Source of the DNA: Flavobacteriales bacterium
GTDB lineage: Bacteria; Bacteroidota; Bacteroidia; Flavobacteriales; TMED113
Length of the DNA stretch: 33,862 nt
Reading direction: 5' to 3'
NCBI GenBank assembly: GCA_002863085.1
Contig: PKDT01000057.1
Location: 1-33,862 of the forward strand
Shown: positions 25,718 through 33,862 of the stretch, one piece after another
Position numbering within the stretch: position 1 is the first letter of the stretch
Layout: each line of letters begins with the position of its first letter
Notes under the pieces: generated by a model
What the model saw: the letters and a program-made list of their open reading frames with translations, nothing else
Told to the model about the DNA's origin: nothing
The model's database searches: none
Made by a program: the position numbers and the translations under genes

Positions 25718-26774
25718 TCATTCCTTAAAGTTTTTTTTTAGAAAACTGTTTTATTCCTTAATCGTTTTGTTGGGAGTTATAACCATAGTTTTTTTTCTTT
25801 TTAATGTTATGCCTGCAGATCCAGCAAAAATGATGTTAGGTAACAGAGATAACAAAGAACAGATAGAATTAATAAATTCTAAATTCTATTTTGATAAACC
25901 TCTGCATACTCAATATTTGTATTACCTGAATGATTTATCGCCCATTTCCTTTCACAAAAGCCCGCCTGAGTTTAAAAAGTATAAAGAAATTTTTTCTTTC
26001 AAAAGCTCTGTCATTGTTTTTAAGTATCCATATTTACGAACTTCATTTCATCATAAAAATATGACTGTGCAGAGTATAATAATTAATTCACTTCCAAATA
26101 CGATTGTTCTTGCAGTTTCTTCTATAATTTTAGCATTATTAATTTCCGTTCCTATGGGGATATTGTGTGCGTTATACAAAGATAAATTTTTAGATAAGTT
26201 TATATCCATTGTTTCAATAATGGGTATGTCGTTACCCTCTTTTTTGTCTGCAATTTTAATATCTTACATTTTTGCATTTAAATTTGGGTGGTTTACAAAC
26301 TTAAACGTTACTGGTAGTCTTTATATCATGAATGATGATGGATCAAATAACTTTCTTGAAATAAAAAATCTTATCTTACCAACAATAACATTGTCTATAA
26401 GACCACTCGGAGTTTTAACTCAGCTTACAAGAAATTCATTACTTGACGAAATCAAATCAAATTATATTTTTTTAGCAAGATCAAAAGGCCTCAATATGTT
26501 TAGTTCAATAATTTTTCATGCATTAAGGAACTCGCTTTCTTCAGTCGTTACAGCTAGTTCAGGTTGGTTTGCTGGCATGTTGTCAGGGACTGTTTTTATT
26601 GAATATATTTTTGGCTGGAATGGAATAGGTAAGTTACTAGTAGATTCCTTAATCTATCTTGACTTTCCGTTAGTTATGGGGATTATATTACTAATTGCAA
26701 CATTTTTTATCATAATTAATATTTTATTAGATTTGGTGTATACTTTTTTAGATCCTAGGGTCAAAATTAATTAG
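25701..26774 (+). CDS. DppB-type ABC transporter permease, orphan
   Basis: Inner-membrane permease of the oligopeptide/dipeptide type. Features: first helix (about 16-36) followed by MPADPAKMMLG; three central helices; a cytoplasmic coupling region with ARSKGL and HALRNSL; and the terminal GTVFIEYIFGWNGIGKLLVDSL block typical of DppB/OppB. About 357 residues from the ATG at 25701 (25683 is an alternative). It overlaps the DoxX-like gene by 17 bases. No partner permease, ATPase or binding protein lies in the window. The periplasmic loop after the first helix is long and unusually basic and aromatic. Confidence 0.88.
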   Translation: MNTLINHSLKFFFRKLFYSLIVLLGVITIVFFLFNVMPADPAKMMLGNRDNKEQIELINSKFYFDKPLHTQYLYYLNDLSPISFHKSPPEFKKYKEIFSFKSSVIVFKYPYLRTSFHHKNMTVQSIIINSLPNTIVLAVSSIILALLISVPMGILCALYKDKFLDKFISIVSIMGMSLPSFLSAILISYIFAFKFGWFTNLNVTGSLYIMNDDGSNNFLEIKNLILPTITLSIRPLGVLTQLTRNSLLDEIKSNYIFLARSKGLNMFSSIIFHALRNSLSSVVTASSGWFAGMLSGTVFIEYIFGWNGIGKLLVDSLIYLDFPLVMGIILLIATFFIIINILLDLVYTFLDPRVKIN

Positions 26775-26781
26775 AATAAAC

Positions 26782-27528
26782 ATGGTTTATATTGTTGCAA
26801 ACTGGAAAATGAACAAAGACTCTAAACAATCAAAATCGCTCATGAATGAAATTGTTTGTTTTGATTTCTATGATTCGTCAAAGATAAATGTAATTATTTC
26901 TCCTCCAACAATTTATTTATCCCAGTTAAAAAATCGAAGGTCTGATCTTGCTGCTCAAAATATTTCTAATTATTCAAATGGACCTTACACTGGTGAAATT
27001 TCTTCAAAAATGGTATCGGAGTATGTAAGCTATGTTATTATTGGTCATTCCGAACGAAGACAGTTATTTTGTGAAACTGATGAAATTATTTCTGAAAAAA
27101 TTAATCAATGTAATAATGAAAATTTAAAATCTATTGTTTGTTTTGGTGAATCTTTAGAGTCAAGAAATAAATCTCATCATTTAGACTTCATAAGAAAACA
27201 ATTAGATAACATAATTAACTCTTATGATAAATCAAGCATCAATAACTTAATACTGGCATATGAGCCAGTTTGGGCTATAGGATCAGGAAATAGTGCAACT
27301 GTTCAAGAGATTTGTGAGGTGCATGATTATACTAGGAGTATTTTGAATGACAATTTTGGTAAAACTATAGGAACCACTGTTCCAATTATCTATGGTGGAA
27401 GTTGTACAAAGGATAATGCAAAACCTATTTTGGCTAATTTAAATGTAAACGGATTACTAATTGGTGGAGCATCTCTTGATTTAATGCATTTTAAATCAAT
27501 AATAAAAGAAGCAAATGAAGTTACTTAA
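26782..27528 (+). CDS. tpiA: Triose-phosphate isomerase
   Basis: Glycolytic enzyme interconverting dihydroxyacetone phosphate and glyceraldehyde 3-phosphate. Catalytic residues are visible: Lys9 in ANWKMN, His89 in IGHSERR and Glu161 in AYEPVWAIG. The phosphate-gripping segments YGGSC and GLLIGGASL are present near the C-terminus. Full length at 248 residues. It lies seven bases after the permease gene and overlaps prmA by 14 bases, which fits a single transcript and translational coupling. Confidence 0.97.
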   Translation: MVYIVANWKMNKDSKQSKSLMNEIVCFDFYDSSKINVIISPPTIYLSQLKNRRSDLAAQNISNYSNGPYTGEISSKMVSEYVSYVIIGHSERRQLFCETDEIISEKINQCNNENLKSIVCFGESLESRNKSHHLDFIRKQLDNIINSYDKSSINNLILAYEPVWAIGSGNSATVQEICEVHDYTRSILNDNFGKTIGTTVPIIYGGSCTKDNAKPILANLNVNGLLIGGASLDLMHFKSIIKEANEVT

Positions 27529-28342
27529 GCTAACCTTTTATGACTTAGACTTTAAATTGGAACAGGAAGAAATTTTCATCGCTAGGTTGAGTGACTTTGG
27601 TTTTGATAGTTTCCAAATACTCGAAGATAAAATTTATTGCTTTATTGAAATTGAAAACTTTAAAGAATCAATTTTTAATGACTATTTGTCTTTACATGCT
27701 TATCCTAATTCATATAAAATAACTCAGCATGAAGACAAAAATTGGAATTCAGTCTGGGAATCGGATTATAAATATGTTGAGATTAATGATATTTGTGTTG
27801 TTAGAGCTCCGTTTCATAAGCTTAACAAAAAATATGATTATGAAATTGTTATTTCACCAAAAATGTCATTTGGTACTGGTCATCATGAAACAACACAATT
27901 AATGATGACTTCGATGATGATGTTTGATTTTAGTGATAAACTTGTACTTGATGTAGGTTCAGGAACTGGAGTTTTGTCAATTTTATCGAGTTTAATGGGA
28001 GCTAAATACGTTTTTTCTATTGATACCGATGAAAATGCAGTAATAAACTGCGATGAAAATAAACTTAATAATGGTTGTTTAAATATTTATACTTTTTGTA
28101 CAGACGTTTTTGGATTAGACAACAAGGTTTACGATATTATTTTAGCAAATTTAAATAGAAACATTATTTTAAATGAGTCTCATTATTACATCAAAAAATT
28201 AAAACAAAGTGGTTTGCTAATTTTAAGTGGATTTTTAAAAAATGATATGGATTCAATCATTAAACCATTTACCAAGAATTTAAAGTTAATTTATAAGAAA
28301 AATAAAAATGAATGGCAATGTCTCGTATTTTTAAAACAATAA
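27515..28342 (+). CDS. prmA: Ribosomal protein L11 methyltransferase
   Basis: Trimethylates L11 with S-adenosylmethionine. The N-terminal substrate-recognition domain (1-65) is followed by a linker with NWNSVWESDY and the class I methyltransferase domain: SFGTGHHETT (118-127), the SAM-binding DVGSGTG (146-152), an acidic residue in SIDTDENA, and NLNRN as the motif IV-like segment. Length of 275 residues is normal. It overlaps tpiA upstream and the large unknown gene downstream by 25-31 bases. Confidence 0.95.
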   Translation: MKLLKLTFYDLDFKLEQEEIFIARLSDFGFDSFQILEDKIYCFIEIENFKESIFNDYLSLHAYPNSYKITQHEDKNWNSVWESDYKYVEINDICVVRAPFHKLNKKYDYEIVISPKMSFGTGHHETTQLMMTSMMMFDFSDKLVLDVGSGTGVLSILSSLMGAKYVFSIDTDENAVINCDENKLNNGCLNIYTFCTDVFGLDNKVYDIILANLNRNIILNESHYYIKKLKQSGLLILSGFLKNDMDSIIKPFTKNLKLIYKKNKNEWQCLVFLKQ

Positions 28343-31300
28343 CTTTCTTGTTATTATTTTCTTTGACTTCAAATGGAGATAATGATTTGAATTTTTCTGA
28401 AAATGGATATCATAATAATTTCAAAAAAGAAACCAAAAAACTATACCGAAAATATTCAAGATTTTTGAAATCATCAAAGATTAAAACACAGACATCAAAA
28501 AAAATTAATGCTACATTAAATCATCTAAATTCAAATTATGATTTTTCAGATCTACTATATTATGAATTTTTTGAATTTATTCTCAACCTTAAAGCTAATA
28601 AGTCATCTGAAAATGAAATTAATAAAATATTAAATTTTATAAGTTCTGGTCATACCAGCTTAACTTTAAAAAAAATAATAATTTTATTAGAAAAATCTTC
28701 AGCCTTTTTGTTTGATAGTGAACTCAATAGTAGCAAATATTTAAAATGGTCTTATCAAGGTGAATCTTCTTTTGAAATAAATGAAAATGGTAATCCAATC
28801 TTTACGTTAAAAAACTCTAAAATATCTCTTGTAAATGATGACAATTTTAAATCATTAACTAAAGTAAAAGGATACTTTGATATTTACAATAATAATTTCA
28901 ATTGTGAATTTGCAGAAATGCTAATTAAGAATAACAATTTCGACTTAAATTTTGAGCTTTTAGATTTTGTTATTGATCTTGATAAAAAATATTTTTCTGC
29001 CAGCAAATCGTCACTGGTCTCAAGATATCCACTAAGAGGTAACTTTGATGGTACCTATTCATTGAATGTAAACAATAAAAGTCAACTTCCAAATTTTAAT
29101 TCTGCATCAAAAGAATCATTTATTTTCTTTGATAAAATTAAATGCACAGGAGTTGTTAATTTGATTGATGATGATTTTATTTTTACTGGACTAAATAATT
29201 CACCAGCCTCTATAAGTTTCATTGATAATGAATCAGTCTACGAGTTTTACTCCAATAGTTTTACATTCACTAAAAATAAGATCTATTCAAAAAAATCTGA
29301 GTTTTTTATTTCAAATTCAAACGGCAAATTATTTCATCCTTCATCTTCAATTGAGTTGGATATTGAAAATATGTACGTTAATGTCGAAAGATGCTCTGAT
29401 TCAAGAGGTCTTAACCCTTTTAGAAATTATTTTCATGGTTTAAATATTTATGCTGATTTAATTGAAATTGATTTATTAATGGACAAGGTTTTGTTTTTTC
29501 ATAAATCCCTCGGTAGAGATGTAAGTGTATTATTTGAGTCAAATAATTATTTCGATCAATCCAGGTATAACGATCTATTAGATATTGATAATCTTATTTT
29601 GCTCAAAACGTTAAATTTTGTTGAAGACAATGGGTTAGAAAAATATCACAAGATTGGTGATTTTGCTTTTTTTTTAAACAAGGATATCAAAACAACAACC
29701 CTCTTGATTGAGAAGATGGAAATCTTTGGTTTGGTTGAATATTATTCATTTACTAATTCTTTCAAAGTAAAAAAATCTGCGGAGAACTTTAGTAATTCAT
29801 TTTCTAAAAAATATGATTTCGATAGTTTTAAAATAGAGTCAATTTGCTTACAAGGAGATACACTTGCATGTTTAGATCTTGAAATTAACGAGCTTTCAAT
29901 AGAGACAATTGACAAAATTAAATTATCAAACAGATTTGATTTTCAGCTAAATATTGAAAATAATAAACTAATTTTTTTTGATGATAAAAGTTTTCTTATG
30001 AATGGTGAGATAAATATTGGTAATTTCATTTTTGGAGGTAAACAAATAAAGTTTGATTATAAAAATTTTTTATTTGAATTTCATAAAAATTCTATAATGT
30101 CCTTTATTGACAAACAAAAAAAAATTATTTCCTCTTCCAGAATATATTTTGATACTGGATATTTGAAAATAGATTCATGTAACAATAAGTCAGGTCTCTC
30201 AACTATAAATGATTATCCAAAATTTAAACTTTCCAAGGGTGGATTTTTCTCCTACAAAAATAAACCGCCTTGCTTCAATCTTGAGCCTTTTGAAATTAAT
30301 TATTTGAACGATATTTCTGTATTTAATTTATCGTTCAAAGGCTATTTAAATTTTTTAGTAAATGATTCAAATTATGTTAGCGAACTAAGGTTTGATGACT
30401 CATTTAATCTATCAACAAAAATTAATGATATTAAATCTCTCTATATTTTTGATAATAATGTTGAGTTTTCAGGAGATATTGACATGAGTATTTTAGGTAC
30501 TAAAGCAAGAGGTAAATTCAAATCTAAGTTATTGGAGTTTTCATCAAACGAACTCGAATTAAATTCTTTTCAAATTTTTGGAAAAGTTGACTCTGTCAAA
30601 AGTGGTGTCTCGTTAAATGAAACCCCCTTTTTTAGTTTGAAATCTAATTTGTCTTATTTCCCTAACGATGATAAGTTTTTATTCAATAATTCTGTTGGCG
30701 ACATTTTTCTTTATGATAAATACAGTTTAAGAGGTGATATTTTTTTTGATGGTCAGTTTTTGAATGGAAGTGGAAGTTTAAATTCAAAAAAATCAATTAT
30801 AGAATCTTCACATCATTATTTTTCAAAAAATTCGATAATGTCGGGTGATTCAAATTGTAAATTTTTTAAAGATGATACCACAAATTTAATATTTGATATT
30901 TCGTCTGCATCTGTTGAAAATTTTATTTCAGAGGATTCTATATTAATTTATAGTTCGATATCTGATTTCAGAATACCTGAAATCAATCATTATCTAAATT
31001 TTGATTGTGCGAATATTAACTTCGAAAATGATTACGTTAAATTCTATAATAGCGATTACCAAAGTCCAGGGAACATTACTGTTAGTACGAGAAAAAATAA
31101 ACTTATTTATCAAGGAGAAGAAGCAATTTACAAATGGAAATCCAAGACCTTCAATGTGGAAAATGTGTATCCCATAGAAATAAATAATAAAGTCTTCCAA
31201 CCGTACAATAATTATATTTCGTATTCAAATTCTATTTTTAATTACCTTTTTACAAAGGGTACATTGATAAAGAACAGAAGATTACTCAAAGACAAATTAT

Positions 31301-31359
31301 ATAACGGAGTTAATTTAAAAATCCTCCCTAGTTTAAAATTTAGTTTGATTAAAGCTTAA
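28312..31359 (+). CDS. Large uncharacterised exported beta-rich protein
   Basis: A 1015-residue protein that I cannot name. It starts with a signal peptide (residues 1-22; ATG 28312 or 28318), then a basic helical region (30-135), then a mostly strand-rich body to the end. An island at about 415-490 looks like a winged-helix: helices around LLKTLNFVEDNG and DFAFFLNKD, then TTTLLIEKMEIFGLVEYY. Many segments repeat an ELxLxSxxIxxxG-like strand and turn pattern, as in long beta-helical or bridge-like envelope proteins. From memory it matches a large conserved, unnamed Bacteroidota family with the same central island. It ends the long overlapping run, 25-31 bases into prmA. It is very low in tryptophan and rich in Asn, Ser and Phe, with no catalytic motif. 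Confidence 0.65.
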   Translation: MAMSRIFKTITFLLLFSLTSNGDNDLNFSENGYHNNFKKETKKLYRKYSRFLKSSKIKTQTSKKINATLNHLNSNYDFSDLLYYEFFEFILNLKANKSSENEINKILNFISSGHTSLTLKKIIILLEKSSAFLFDSELNSSKYLKWSYQGESSFEINENGNPIFTLKNSKISLVNDDNFKSLTKVKGYFDIYNNNFNCEFAEMLIKNNNFDLNFELLDFVIDLDKKYFSASKSSLVSRYPLRGNFDGTYSLNVNNKSQLPNFNSASKESFIFFDKIKCTGVVNLIDDDFIFTGLNNSPASISFIDNESVYEFYSNSFTFTKNKIYSKKSEFFISNSNGKLFHPSSSIELDIENMYVNVERCSDSRGLNPFRNYFHGLNIYADLIEIDLLMDKVLFFHKSLGRDVSVLFESNNYFDQSRYNDLLDIDNLILLKTLNFVEDNGLEKYHKIGDFAFFLNKDIKTTTLLIEKMEIFGLVEYYSFTNSFKVKKSAENFSNSFSKKYDFDSFKIESICLQGDTLACLDLEINELSIETIDKIKLSNRFDFQLNIENNKLIFFDDKSFLMNGEINIGNFIFGGKQIKFDYKNFLFEFHKNSIMSFIDKQKKIISSSRIYFDTGYLKIDSCNNKSGLSTINDYPKFKLSKGGFFSYKNKPPCFNLEPFEINYLNDISVFNLSFKGYLNFLVNDSNYVSELRFDDSFNLSTKINDIKSLYIFDNNVEFSGDIDMSILGTKARGKFKSKLLEFSSNELELNSFQIFGKVDSVKSGVSLNETPFFSLKSNLSYFPNDDKFLFNNSVGDIFLYDKYSLRGDIFFDGQFLNGSGSLNSKKSIIESSHHYFSKNSIMSGDSNCKFFKDDTTNLIFDISSASVENFISEDSILIYSSISDFRIPEINHYLNFDCANINFENDYVKFYNSDYQSPGNITVSTRKNKLIYQGEEAIYKWKSKTFNVENVYPIEINNKVFQPYNNYISYSNSIFNYLFTKGTLIKNRRLLKDKLYNGVNLKILPSLKFSLIKA

Positions 31360-31401
31360 TTTAATTTTAGCAATTCATTCAAATTGTTTATTTTTAGAAG
31401 T

Positions 31402-31413
31402 ATTGTACACAAT
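31402..31413. other. Short palindrome upstream of the last gene
   Basis: ATTGT and ACAAT flank two bases in the 82-base gap before the ATG at 31442. It could be an operator or chance in AT-rich DNA. No TAnnTTTG box is visible in this gap. Confidence 0.2.
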
Positions 31414-31441
31414 TATATAGACAAAAAAACTTGTTATTGAA

Positions 31442-33862
31442 ATGAACAGACTAATACAACTACTTTTTCTTGTTTCATCTATTTTAATCGGTCAAGATAA
31501 TTCTTTAATATTATCAGGTATCTCCAGACCTAACGCAAATTTTCCAAATGGTACGTCAGGAAATACTGCCAGGTCAATCGAAATTTACATCTCTGAAGAC
31601 ATTGAGGATTTAAGTCTATATGGTTGCGCAACTAGCAATACAATAAATTCAGCTGAGAGTAGTGGCGGAGTTCTAAGGTTTCCGCCAATTTCAGTGAGTG
31701 CAGGAGACTTCATTTATGTTGCAAGAAATTCATCAAATTTTGAATCCCTTCATGGTTTTGCCCCAACTGCTCAACTTAATGGATTGAATTTTAATGGGGG
31801 AACCTCCGATGGATATTATTGTGTTATTGATTTAATTTATTCATCAACTTGGAATAGTGACGATACTCCTTTAAATCCTCAGGTAGTCGACTATTGGGCT
31901 AGTAACTCATCCGAAACAATCATTAACGGAGGATGGGCAAAACGTTCAAATTGTTTTGGACCTAACAATGGCCCTAACCCATGGTCTGCTTATTCAAACG
32001 TCTTTAATTTTGATAATGGAACGTTACTATATGAAAATTTTAACATTCTTGAATGGACATATTCCTCATATAATTCAGATCCGATAGAATTCGGAACTTA
32101 TACAAATAATTGTCCGGGTTGCACTGATTCAAGTGCTGTAAATTTTAATCAGTATGCAAGCTTTGATGATAACTCTTGTGAATATGCGGGCTGTACTAAT
32201 CCGTTGTCATTTAACTTTGATTCATTAGCTACATATGATGATGGTTCTTGCGTTGAAATAATAGCTGGATGTTTTGATGTAACTGCATGTAATTACAATC
32301 CTGATGCCAATACAGAGGGGATATGTATATATCCTGAAGAATTTTATGACTGTTTTAACAATTGTCAAAATGATTCTAATGAAGATGGTATTTGCGATGA
32401 GATTCAAGCACTTCTTGATTCCTCTTGTAGTTCAGTTGCAAATATTCTTACAACAAATGAATGTGGTCAATGGCAACTAATTGTAAATATTGATACTCCA
32501 AACAATCAAAATCTTGAAAATCTTGAAATAAATATTTTTGAAAATGGAAGTTCTTCCTCAATCACCGATGTTTCTGATGACTTTAGCCAAAATGAATTTA
32601 CTTTCCTTGTAGAATCTGGAAACACATATGAAATTGATATAAATTCAATCAATTGTAATTTCAACTTTCAAAATATATTAATTCCTGCATCAAATGAAGT
32701 TTATATCCCTGAAGAAAATTTTGTCGTAACCAATCCTCCTTGTTCTGATGGTACAGGAGAAGTAACAGGAATCATCAGTGGACCACCTGGAGTATATTCT
32801 GTGTACATAGACGGCTCATTTTCCTCTGAAATTAGCGTTGGGATTAATGATTTAGAATTTGAAAATTTTGTTAGCGGAAATTCAACCGTTCCTGACTGCG
32901 AAGGTAATTCAATATTTTTAAATGATAATTCCACCGTTGCACTTTCAGGTTTCAATAGCTTACAAGACGGTGATTGGATAGGTGCTTTTTATAACAACCC
33001 AAATTGTGGGTATTCAATTATTGGTAACTTGGAGTTTTATAGTGAAAATATAAATCAGCTAGGTTACCTTCAAATGGCTATTTTTGGGGATGATCCTACG
33101 TCAGATTATGTGGATGGTCCTCAAGACGGTGAAGACATTATATGGCTTATTGAGTCCCAGGGCCAAGTTTACGAAGCTGAAGTAAATTGGAACACAAGTC
33201 AGGGTTTTTCTGATTGTAACAGTTATCCAGGTGCCAATGGTTTATGTCAAGGTGAAATATCTGTTGGTCCGTTTTTTATTAACGAATTTTCTCAAGATAA
33301 TCTTCCAATAGGTGAACATACCATCGAAATATTAGATGGAGGAAATTGTCAAGTATTTCCCAATGAATCATTCTCTGATAACACATTTACAATTGAGGAC
33401 ACTTATCCTGGTATTGAAAATGTAGATATTCAAATTGAAAACAATCTTTGTGCCCTGGATGAAAATGGCTCAATTGAACTTATTAATTTAAGTGAAAATT
33501 CTGAGTATAATATTGTAGTTGTTCCTGTTAATGGATTAATAATTCAAAACAGTGTTATTAATTTACCGAACGACTCTTACACACTAATTCTTACTGATGA
33601 AACATGTGGCGGCGTAAATGTTTTTCCTTTTGAAATCATTTCTACAAACGATGATGACAACGATGGAGTATGCAATGAAAATGAAGTGCCTGGATGTACA
33701 GACGTTACTGCATGTAATTATTTATCAAACGCTACAGACGATGATGGGACATGCTATAATAATGATTTGGGTTGTGGTTGTGATGAACCAGCAGCAGATG
33801 CTGGATATGATTGTGATGGCAACTGCTTAGTTGATACTGACAGCGATGGAATTTGTGATGAA
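31442..33862 (+). CDS. Large secreted GCTD-module surface protein (3'-partial)
   Basis: An open frame of 807 codons that runs off the right edge without a stop. The signal peptide spans residues 1-18 (ending ILIGQ). An N-terminal region (about 19-190) resembles a lamin-tail-type domain, with ARSIEIYIS and VSAGDFIYVAR. Three GC(T/F)D-type modules follow at residues 226, 250 and 276, including ACNYNPDANTEGIC, then NDSNEDGICDE. A domain with GDWIGAFYNN near 520 and beta-rich units come next. A further module at 751-807 (GCTDVTACNY, then DTDSDGICDE) reaches the window end. This architecture is typical of T9SS-exported marine Bacteroidota proteins, so a sorting domain is expected beyond the edge. 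Adhesion is more likely than enzymatic action. Confidence 0.82.
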   Translation, partial: MNRLIQLLFLVSSILIGQDNSLILSGISRPNANFPNGTSGNTARSIEIYISEDIEDLSLYGCATSNTINSAESSGGVLRFPPISVSAGDFIYVARNSSNFESLHGFAPTAQLNGLNFNGGTSDGYYCVIDLIYSSTWNSDDTPLNPQVVDYWASNSSETIINGGWAKRSNCFGPNNGPNPWSAYSNVFNFDNGTLLYENFNILEWTYSSYNSDPIEFGTYTNNCPGCTDSSAVNFNQYASFDDNSCEYAGCTNPLSFNFDSLATYDDGSCVEIIAGCFDVTACNYNPDANTEGICIYPEEFYDCFNNCQNDSNEDGICDEIQALLDSSCSSVANILTTNECGQWQLIVNIDTPNNQNLENLEINIFENGSSSSITDVSDDFSQNEFTFLVESGNTYEIDINSINCNFNFQNILIPASNEVYIPEENFVVTNPPCSDGTGEVTGIISGPPGVYSVYIDGSFSSEISVGINDLEFENFVSGNSTVPDCEGNSIFLNDNSTVALSGFNSLQDGDWIGAFYNNPNCGYSIIGNLEFYSENINQLGYLQMAIFGDDPTSDYVDGPQDGEDIIWLIESQGQVYEAEVNWNTSQGFSDCNSYPGANGLCQGEISVGPFFINEFSQDNLPIGEHTIEILDGGNCQVFPNESFSDNTFTIEDTYPGIENVDIQIENNLCALDENGSIELINLSENSEYNIVVVPVNGLIIQNSVINLPNDSYTLILTDETCGGVNVFPFEIISTNDDDNDGVCNENEVPGCTDVTACNYLSNATDDDGTCYNNDLGCGCDEPAADAGYDCDGNCLVDTDSDGICDE

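Noticed and set aside
32225-32955. Minus-strand ORFs opposite the last gene
   Set aside because: They are antisense to a continuous 807-codon frame with clear GCTD modules; no family features of their own.
17203-33862. Phage, defence or secretion-system island around the large surface genes
   Set aside because: No integrase, transposase, nuclease, toxin pair or secretion apparatus is visible; the surface genes are interleaved with pyrD, folP, tpiA and prmA.

Overview
The window looks like chromosomal DNA from a Bacteroidota bacterium, most likely an uncultured, free-living, probably marine member of the Flavobacteriia with a streamlined genome. The DNA is strongly AT-rich. Genes abut or overlap almost everywhere, and no gene-free stretch reaches 300 bases; the longest gaps are about 100 bases, so nothing large is hidden between genes. 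Lineage markers are a type B T9SS sorting domain (gliding-motility-associated C-terminal domain), a GCTD-type modular surface protein, bshC, a DUF1599/DoxX-like pair, signal peptides ending in SQ or AQ, and two intergenic TAnnTTTG boxes that match the flavobacterial -7 promoter consensus. I see no insertion sequence, phage, CRISPR array or plasmid function. This is core genome plus some fast-evolving cell-surface genes.

Layout. (1) 1-5342, plus strand: ftsY (5' end outside the window), bshC, guaA and a periplasmic-binding-fold protein, tightly packed. (2) 5347-9147, minus strand: lolA-like, ftsK and an enoyl-CoA hydratase family gene. (3) 9238-15637, plus strand: a ctlX-like citrulline/arginine hydrolase, argS, ffh, folD, a TlpA-like thioredoxin and tRNA-Arg(ACG). 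(4) 15736-20091: a small outer-membrane barrel and a small helical secreted protein on the plus strand, then a 962-residue T9SS-secreted repeat protein on the minus strand. (5) 20174-23935: pyrD on the plus strand faces a minus-strand overlapping set of folP, a thiol-redox lipoprotein and a cytochrome c/copper-monooxygenase-like protein. (6) 24003-31359: a long plus-strand run of overlapping genes, DUF1599, DoxX-like, an ABC permease, tpiA, prmA and a 1015-residue uncharacterised protein. (7) 31442 to the end: the first 807 codons of a large cysteine-rich surface protein that runs off the window.

How the genes fit together. ftsY and ffh encode the two GTPases of co-translational membrane targeting. 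The many signal-peptide proteins here (thioredoxin, barrel, LolA, surface proteins) are clients of that or the Sec route. LolA moves lipoproteins to the outer membrane, and the thiol-redox lipoprotein may be a client. folD, folP, guaA, pyrD and tpiA are unlinked housekeeping metabolism. The parts least explained by known biology are the copper-oxygenase/thiol-redox pair, the 1015-residue protein at the end of the prmA run, the disulphide-spaced repeats with an odd palindromic tail in the T9SS protein, and the partial GCTD protein. I did not find a clear new defence or mobile system.
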